The notes below the pieces were generated by a model. It had not been told where the DNA came from, searched no databases, and was given only the letters and a program-made list of their open reading frames with translations. 64,000 bases of DNA, taken from NCBI GenBank assembly GCA_041396685.1, contig JAWKYD010000010.1, positions 186,001 to 250,000 of the forward strand. The letters are read 5' to 3'. The position numbers were made by a program, and so were the translations under genes. The DNA is from JAUIAI01 sp041396685 (lineage in GTDB: Bacteria; Pseudomonadota; Gammaproteobacteria; Burkholderiales; Burkholderiaceae_E). Shown one piece after another: positions 59,390 through 64,000 of the stretch. The stretch's first letter is position 1. Every line of letters starts with the position of its first letter.

Positions 59390-62300
59390 ATGTGGCGCAC
59401 GCTCGCAAAGGGTCTCGCGTGGCTCGCTCTCATCGTCGGCGTGATGATCCTTCTGATCGTGGGCGCAGTGTTCTGGCTTGGCTCGGAGAGTGGCCGCGAC
59501 ACGGCGCTGGGTCTGGCGCGCCAGGCGGCCTCCGCCGCCGGCGTCGAGCTGCGTCTCGAGGGCGCACGGGGGGCGCTCGGGTCCGAGCTCGCGCTGCGGC
59601 AGCTGGAGCTGGTCAGCGGCGGCACCACGGTGCGGGCCAACGCCGTGCGCCTGGCCTGGCGACCGTCGGCGCTGTTCTCGCGCCATCTGGTGATCGATCG
59701 CCTGCAGGTCGGGGCCGTCGAAGTTCGAACCGCCGCCGGTACCACGCCGCCGTCGCCGACGGTCGAACCGACCCGCTTGCCCGAGGCGGTCGAGTTGCCC
59801 GTCACGTTGTCGATCCGATCGATCGAGGTCGGGCAACTGACGATCGTGCCCGCGACCGACAACGGGTCGAACACCGATCCGGTGGTTTCCACCCCGGCCA
59901 CGCCCGAGGGCACGTCGGCCGCCGAAAACGGCCCGTCGCCACCGCTGCGACTGAACGATCTGCGCGCGACGTTCGCGTACTCGGATCAACGATTCCGGCT
60001 CGATGACGCATCATTGGTCACGCCCTGGGGGGGCGTGGATGGCCTGTCGCTGACGGTGCGCGACCGCATGCCCTACGGCCTGAACGCGCAATTGCGCTTC
60101 GCTGGCGAGGCGGCCGGCCAGCCGGTCGCGATCGACCTGCGCGCGAGCGGTGACGCCGAGCGGCTGTCGCTGTCCTGGGACGGACGGCTGGCCGACGGCC
60201 GCGCACAAGGCGAGGCGCTGTTGCGGCCGCTACAGGCCTTACCGGCGGTCAGCGCCCGGCTCACCGTCGACGGGCTCGACCTGCAACGCTTCGGCGAGCA
60301 ACTGCCACGCGCGTCGATCGCGTTCGAGATTTCGCTCGACAATCTGGTTCAGGCGACCCGGGTCGGCGCCGGCGACCCGCGGCCACCGGTGGCCCAATGG
60401 CAGGGGCGGGTGCGCGCGGTCAATGCGCAGCCCGGTCTCTGGCCGGCCGGTCGCCTGCCGCTGGCCTCTCTCGAGAGTGGTTGGGCGCTCGATTGGCGCG
60501 GCGATCCGGCGAGCAGCCGTGTCGCGCTCGGCGGCCTGACTCTCGAGCTGGTTCGCTCCGACGAAGCCCGTGCCCATGTGCGCGGCGAGCTGCAGAGCAC
60601 GCTGGGCGTGAGCCGTCCGCTGGGTCGCTGGCAGATTCCGGACGGCAGCGCCAGGCTGACCCTCGATAACCTCGACCTGGCGAGTCTGGCGGCGTTGGCC
60701 TCGACGCGGCTGTCCGGCACCATCGAGTGGCGCGACGACCTGCTCGCGGCCGATCTGCGACGGCCAGCGGCGCAATCGGCTGCCGGCGATCCGGCGGCGC
60801 TCACGGCCGCGGCGTCGTTGGCGCTGCGCGCCCGGCTGAATCCGGAGTCGGTGGTCTTCGAGCGATTGCAGCTCTCGGTCGGCGAGGGCGCCCTGCGCGC
60901 CGCCGGCGAGGTCGGTCTGAGCCCACCGTATCGCAGCACGCTGGCCGGACAACTCGATCGAATTCGTCCCGCGGCCTGGCTCGGCAAGCGCTGGCCGCAG
61001 GGCGAGCGTTGGGCGGATTCCCGGCTGAGCGCCGGCTTCGGGCTGCAGGGTGAGTTGGCGAGGGATTCCGTCTCCAGCCTGACGCTCAACATCACCGACA
61101 GCCGACTGGCCGGCCAGCCGCTGGCCGGATTGCTGCAGGGCACCGCGCATATCACCGACGGCGGCGGGCTGCAGCGACTCGATGCGCTGCAACTCGATCT
61201 GCGCCATGGCAGCGATCGCTGGCAGGCCAGTGGTGCGCTCGGGCAGGACAAGGACGAACTGACGATCTCGCTCCGTCTCGGCGATCTGGCATCGCTGGCG
61301 CCGGGGCTCGCCGGCGACGCCAGGGCCGATGCCCGCCTCACCGGCCGGCTGGACGCATTGCGATTGACGCTCGATGCCGGCGCCCGCCGTCTGCGCATCG
61401 ACGCTGGCGAATCACCGCTGCGCATCGACGGCCTGACGTTGACCTACGCCGGTCCGGTCGATCGCACCGGCCTGGGTGATCAGAGGTTTCGGGCGGCCGT
61501 GGGTGCGGATGCCGTGATCGTCGGCACCGAGACCGTCAACCGGCTTTCCGCCCGTCTGGACGGCACGATGGCCGAGCACAGGCTGAGCCTCGATGCGCGC
61601 GCGCGCGAGCACCGCCTGCGCACGAATCTGTCGGGGGGCCTGCAACTGGCGGCCGGCGAGTTCGCTGATCCGCGCTGGCGCGCAACGTTGCGCGACACCC
61701 GACTCGACGGGCCGTTGCAAGCGTCACAGCGTGGCACGGCGAATGTCCGCTATGACGCTCAGGGAGTGCGGGCCGAAGGCCTCGATCTCGCGCTCGCGCA
61801 GGGTCGGTTGACCGTTGCCGAGGCCCGGCGCGCCAGCGAGGATGGTCGTTTCGCGGTGCGTGCCGAGTGGCGCCAGTTGGCCCTGGGTCCGTTGCTGGCG
61901 CCGGCCGCCGTGACCCTGCCGGAGGGTCTGCCCGAGTTCGAGTTGGCCGGGCGCCTCGATCTCGCGGGGACCGGTCCGGCCGATCTGGATGGCCGTGTCG
62001 TGCTCGAGCTGGCCGAGAAGGTCCGTGGGGGCACGGCACGCGTGCTCGCGGGTCGCAACCGGCTCGAGGCCGAGCTCGACGCGGGACAGCTTGGCGGGAT
62101 CGTCGAGCTGACCTTGCCGTCGCTCGCGTTCACACGCCGCTGGACCGGGGCGGACTGGCAGATCGATGGCGGATTGACCCTGGCCGGGGACCTCAGTGGC
62201 CCGCTGACCGAGCCGCAGATCGCAGCGCGCATCAGCGGCCGCGATCTGAGCGTTTTGCAGCCGACCATGGGTTGGCGGCTCGACGACGGCAGCCTGCGTG

Positions 62301-63484
62301 CGCTGGTTAGTGGTCGCACGATGACGATCGAGTCGCTGCGGCTGGCCAGCGGCGAGGGCAGCATGACATTGTCGGGCAGCGCCGAATTGCTCGACAGGGG
62401 GGCGGTCGACGCACCGGGGGCCCTGCCGCTGCGCGGGCGTTTCGAACTGGTCAGCGATTCGCTCGAGGTGCCGATCGGCCCGGGCCAGCGAATCGTACTC
62501 AGTGGCACGGCGCGTTTCGACAGCGCCGCCGACGGCATGCGCCTGAGTGGCGACTTGCGTGCCGACCGTGGCGTGATCGAGATCGCCAGTTCGGGCGCGC
62601 CGTCACTGCCCGGTGACGTGACCATCGTCGATGCCAGCCAGCCGGCCGAAGCGCCGGCGCCGGCCAAGTCGGGCGAGCCGCCCTCGGCGGCGCCGGTCGT
62701 GCGCAGCGATCTGCGCATCGACCTGGGCGAGCAGTTGCGCGTGGTCGGCGCCGGTGTCGACGCACGCCTTGGCGGACAGCTGAAGATTGGCGGTACCTTG
62801 CCCGAGAACCCGACCGTGAGCGGTACCGTTCGTCTGATCGAAGGGTCGTACAAGGCCTACGGCCAGGACCTGCAAGTCAGGCGCGGCAACGTTCAGTTCA
62901 ACGGGCCGATCGACAACCCGGCGCTCGATATCGTCGCGGTGCGGCCAAACCTGCCGGTCGAGGTCGGTGTCTCGATCAGCGGCAATGCGCTCAATCCCGT
63001 GATCGAGGTTTTCTCGTCGCCGAACATGTCCGATGCCGAGAAATTGTCGTGGCTGGTGCTGGGTGCGCCGTTGTCCGATGCTCCGTCGGCCGCCCAGTCC
63101 CTGGCTCTGCGCCAGGCGGCGATGAGCCTGGTCGGCCGTGACGACGGCAGTATCTCCGGCGGCGGGCTGGCCGACAAGCTGGGGCTCGAGAACATCGGTC
63201 TGGGCTATGCGTCGTCCACCGGTCAGAAGGAGCTGGTCGGTGACACGGGTGCGCCCACGGACCTGCCGGGAGCCCAGAACCAGTCGTCGTCGGGCGCGCG
63301 TGACGAGGTGGTCACCCTGGCCAAGCGCCTGTCCAAGCGTTTGCTGATCAGTTACGAGCAGGGCGTGCGCGGCGTGTGGAACCTCCTGAGGATCCAGTAC
63401 GAAATCAACGACCGGGTGCTGTTGCGTGCGCAGACCGGTAGCGACAGCGCGGTCGACCTGCTGTATTCGTTCACCTTCGACTGA
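59390..63484 (+). CDS. tamB: TamB / translocation and assembly module inner-membrane subunit
   Basis: The 1364-aa protein starts MWRTLAKGLAWLALIVGVMI with one N-terminal membrane anchor. It consists of AsmA-like beta-groove repeats and ends with the DUF490 domain: 'GTLPENPTVSGTVRLIEGSYKAYGQDLQVRRGNVQFNGPIDNPALDIVAVR', 'NPVIEVFSSPNMSDAEKLSWLVLG' and the terminal 'YEINDRVLLRAQTGSDSAVDLLYSFTFD'. It spans the periplasm to TamA and is implicated in outer-membrane protein assembly and phospholipid transport. The ATG at 59342 is a longer alternative start. Confidence 0.94.
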   Translation: MWRTLAKGLAWLALIVGVMILLIVGAVFWLGSESGRDTALGLARQAASAAGVELRLEGARGALGSELALRQLELVSGGTTVRANAVRLAWRPSALFSRHLVIDRLQVGAVEVRTAAGTTPPSPTVEPTRLPEAVELPVTLSIRSIEVGQLTIVPATDNGSNTDPVVSTPATPEGTSAAENGPSPPLRLNDLRATFAYSDQRFRLDDASLVTPWGGVDGLSLTVRDRMPYGLNAQLRFAGEAAGQPVAIDLRASGDAERLSLSWDGRLADGRAQGEALLRPLQALPAVSARLTVDGLDLQRFGEQLPRASIAFEISLDNLVQATRVGAGDPRPPVAQWQGRVRAVNAQPGLWPAGRLPLASLESGWALDWRGDPASSRVALGGLTLELVRSDEARAHVRGELQSTLGVSRPLGRWQIPDGSARLTLDNLDLASLAALASTRLSGTIEWRDDLLAADLRRPAAQSAAGDPAALTAAASLALRARLNPESVVFERLQLSVGEGALRAAGEVGLSPPYRSTLAGQLDRIRPAAWLGKRWPQGERWADSRLSAGFGLQGELARDSVSSLTLNITDSRLAGQPLAGLLQGTAHITDGGGLQRLDALQLDLRHGSDRWQASGALGQDKDELTISLRLGDLASLAPGLAGDARADARLTGRLDALRLTLDAGARRLRIDAGESPLRIDGLTLTYAGPVDRTGLGDQRFRAAVGADAVIVGTETVNRLSARLDGTMAEHRLSLDARAREHRLRTNLSGGLQLAAGEFADPRWRATLRDTRLDGPLQASQRGTANVRYDAQGVRAEGLDLALAQGRLTVAEARRASEDGRFAVRAEWRQLALGPLLAPAAVTLPEGLPEFELAGRLDLAGTGPADLDGRVVLELAEKVRGGTARVLAGRNRLEAELDAGQLGGIVELTLPSLAFTRRWTGADWQIDGGLTLAGDLSGPLTEPQIAARISGRDLSVLQPTMGWRLDDGSLRALVSGRTMTIESLRLASGEGSMTLSGSAELLDRGAVDAPGALPLRGRFELVSDSLEVPIGPGQRIVLSGTARFDSAADGMRLSGDLRADRGVIEIASSGAPSLPGDVTIVDASQPAEAPAPAKSGEPPSAAPVVRSDLRIDLGEQLRVVGAGVDARLGGQLKIGGTLPENPTVSGTVRLIEGSYKAYGQDLQVRRGNVQFNGPIDNPALDIVAVRPNLPVEVGVSISGNALNPVIEVFSSPNMSDAEKLSWLVLGAPLSDAPSAAQSLALRQAAMSLVGRDDGSISGGGLADKLGLENIGLGYASSTGQKELVGDTGAPTDLPGAQNQSSSGARDEVVTLAKRLSKRLLISYEQGVRGVWNLLRIQYEINDRVLLRAQTGSDSAVDLLYSFTFD

Positions 63485-63531
63485 CCTTCATCGCGGCCGG
63501 CGCTCGTCGGACGCCGTTTCCGGAGCAGACG

Positions 63532-63924
63532 ATGATGGATTACTCGACGATCATGCGGGCTTGGAAGAGAGCTTGCGCGGTGGGGTTTGCGGCGGCCTTC
63601 GTGTCCAACCCGGCGCATGCCGGGGCCGCCGATGTTCTCGCCGTCGACGTGCACGCCCAGGGCGACGGATACCGCTTCTCGGCGACGATCCGCTCGGCCG
63701 ATCGGGGCTGGCAACGGTATTGCGATCGCTTCGAGATACTGGCGCCCGACGGCCGGGTGCTCGCCACCCGGATCCTCGTCCATCCTCACGTCGACGAGCA
63801 GCCGTTTACCAGATCGCTCGACGATGTGAGAATTCCGGGCGATGTCGGCCATGTGGTGGTCCGCGCGCGCATGAAGCCAGACGGCGCCAGCGGTGCGACC
63901 ATTCGCGTGACTTGGCCGCCCTAG
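63532..63924 (+). CDS. Small secreted hypothetical protein
   Basis: The 130-aa protein starts MMDYSTIMRAWKRACAVGFA and has a signal peptide likely cut after AHA. The mature ~100 residues (ADVLAVDVHAQGDGYRFSATIRSADRGWQRYCDRFEILAPDGRVLATRILVHPHVDEQPFTRSL) look like a compact beta-sandwich, with a conserved-looking WQRYCDR centre and one Cys. GGAG lies before the ATG. It follows tamB by 47 nt and may be in the same transcript. The family is not recognised with certainty. Confidence 0.75.
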   Translation: MMDYSTIMRAWKRACAVGFAAAFVSNPAHAGAADVLAVDVHAQGDGYRFSATIRSADRGWQRYCDRFEILAPDGRVLATRILVHPHVDEQPFTRSLDDVRIPGDVGHVVVRARMKPDGASGATIRVTWPP

Positions 63925-63985
63925 CCCCGAGCAGCGATGACCATCGCCGGGGCGCTGGCCCATTCAATCGAGGCAGACCGAACCG

Positions 63986-64000
63986 ATGCTCAGCGAACAA
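63986..64000 (+). CDS. Possible start of a further gene (partial)
   Basis: An ATG at 63986 (MLSEQ...) is preceded by GAGG at 63970-63973, 12 nt away, and runs off the window. Too little is visible to identify it; an ATG at 63938 in another frame is also open. Confidence 0.2.

Overview
The window is GC-rich (roughly two-thirds G+C by eye), densely coding DNA from a Gram-negative proteobacterium. The housekeeping block purM / perM-like / hda / HAD phosphatase / pcnB / folK / deoxynucleoside kinase, together with pst-phoU next to phoBR and a TamAB pair, suggests a betaproteobacterium, probably Burkholderiales. That assignment is inferred from gene order, not from a marker gene. No rRNA, tRNA, CRISPR array, insertion sequence or prophage was seen.

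1-16.2 kb is the unusual part: an apparent sigma-54 stress regulon. It encodes a second-copy-type RpoN (8617-10068) outside the usual rpoN neighbourhood, an NtrC-type activator (1310-2728), one intact hybrid kinase (14636-16165), two kinase-like proteins with degenerate ATPase regions (10584-11342, 12724-14265), and many small envelope or stress genes: YqjD/ElaB-like, YqjE, DUF3618, entericidin, a LEA/PepSY-like periplasmic protein, CsbD, BrkB, an AI-2E-type permease, DUF1328 and a 42-aa membrane peptide. I can read eleven -24/-12 elements (GG-N10-GC with TTGC at -12) directly upstream of these units, including one perfect site in front of rpoN itself. The gene content resembles the alphaproteobacterial EcfG general stress response, but is wired to sigma-54.

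16.3-25.9 kb holds a molybdopterin oxidoreductase fused to its four-cluster ferredoxin subunit with a cytochrome-b-like anchor, a LEA14-type lipoprotein / LysE exporter pair, a GNAT acetyltransferase, a YidB-like protein, an ADP-forming acyl-CoA synthetase and a DUF364 protein. 25.9-33.5 kb holds a TetR gene broken by an in-frame TAA, two identical palindromic operators, an RND pump (adaptor plus permease, no outer-membrane channel), a Crp/Fnr regulator, a DUF2892 protein and a nitronate-monooxygenase-like enzyme.

33.6-40.0 kb (minus strand) is a catabolic operon: TRAP transporter dctQMP, diaminopropionate ammonia-lyase, a Zn-dependent L-carbamoylase-type hydrolase and a C-N hydrolase of the N-carbamoyl-D-amino-acid hydrolase type. 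Together they suggest uptake and breakdown of a ureido amino acid to pyruvate and ammonia. 40.2-43 kb has a repeat-rich lipoprotein, an MBL-fold hydrolase and a NIPSNAP protein.

43.1-49.7 kb is the phosphate system: pstSCAB-phoU facing phoB-phoR, with a clear Pho box before phoB. 49.9-64 kb is housekeeping: galE, dgk, folK, pcnB, HAD phosphatase, hda, perM-like, purM, a TamA with a lipoprotein-type signal, TamB and a small secreted protein.
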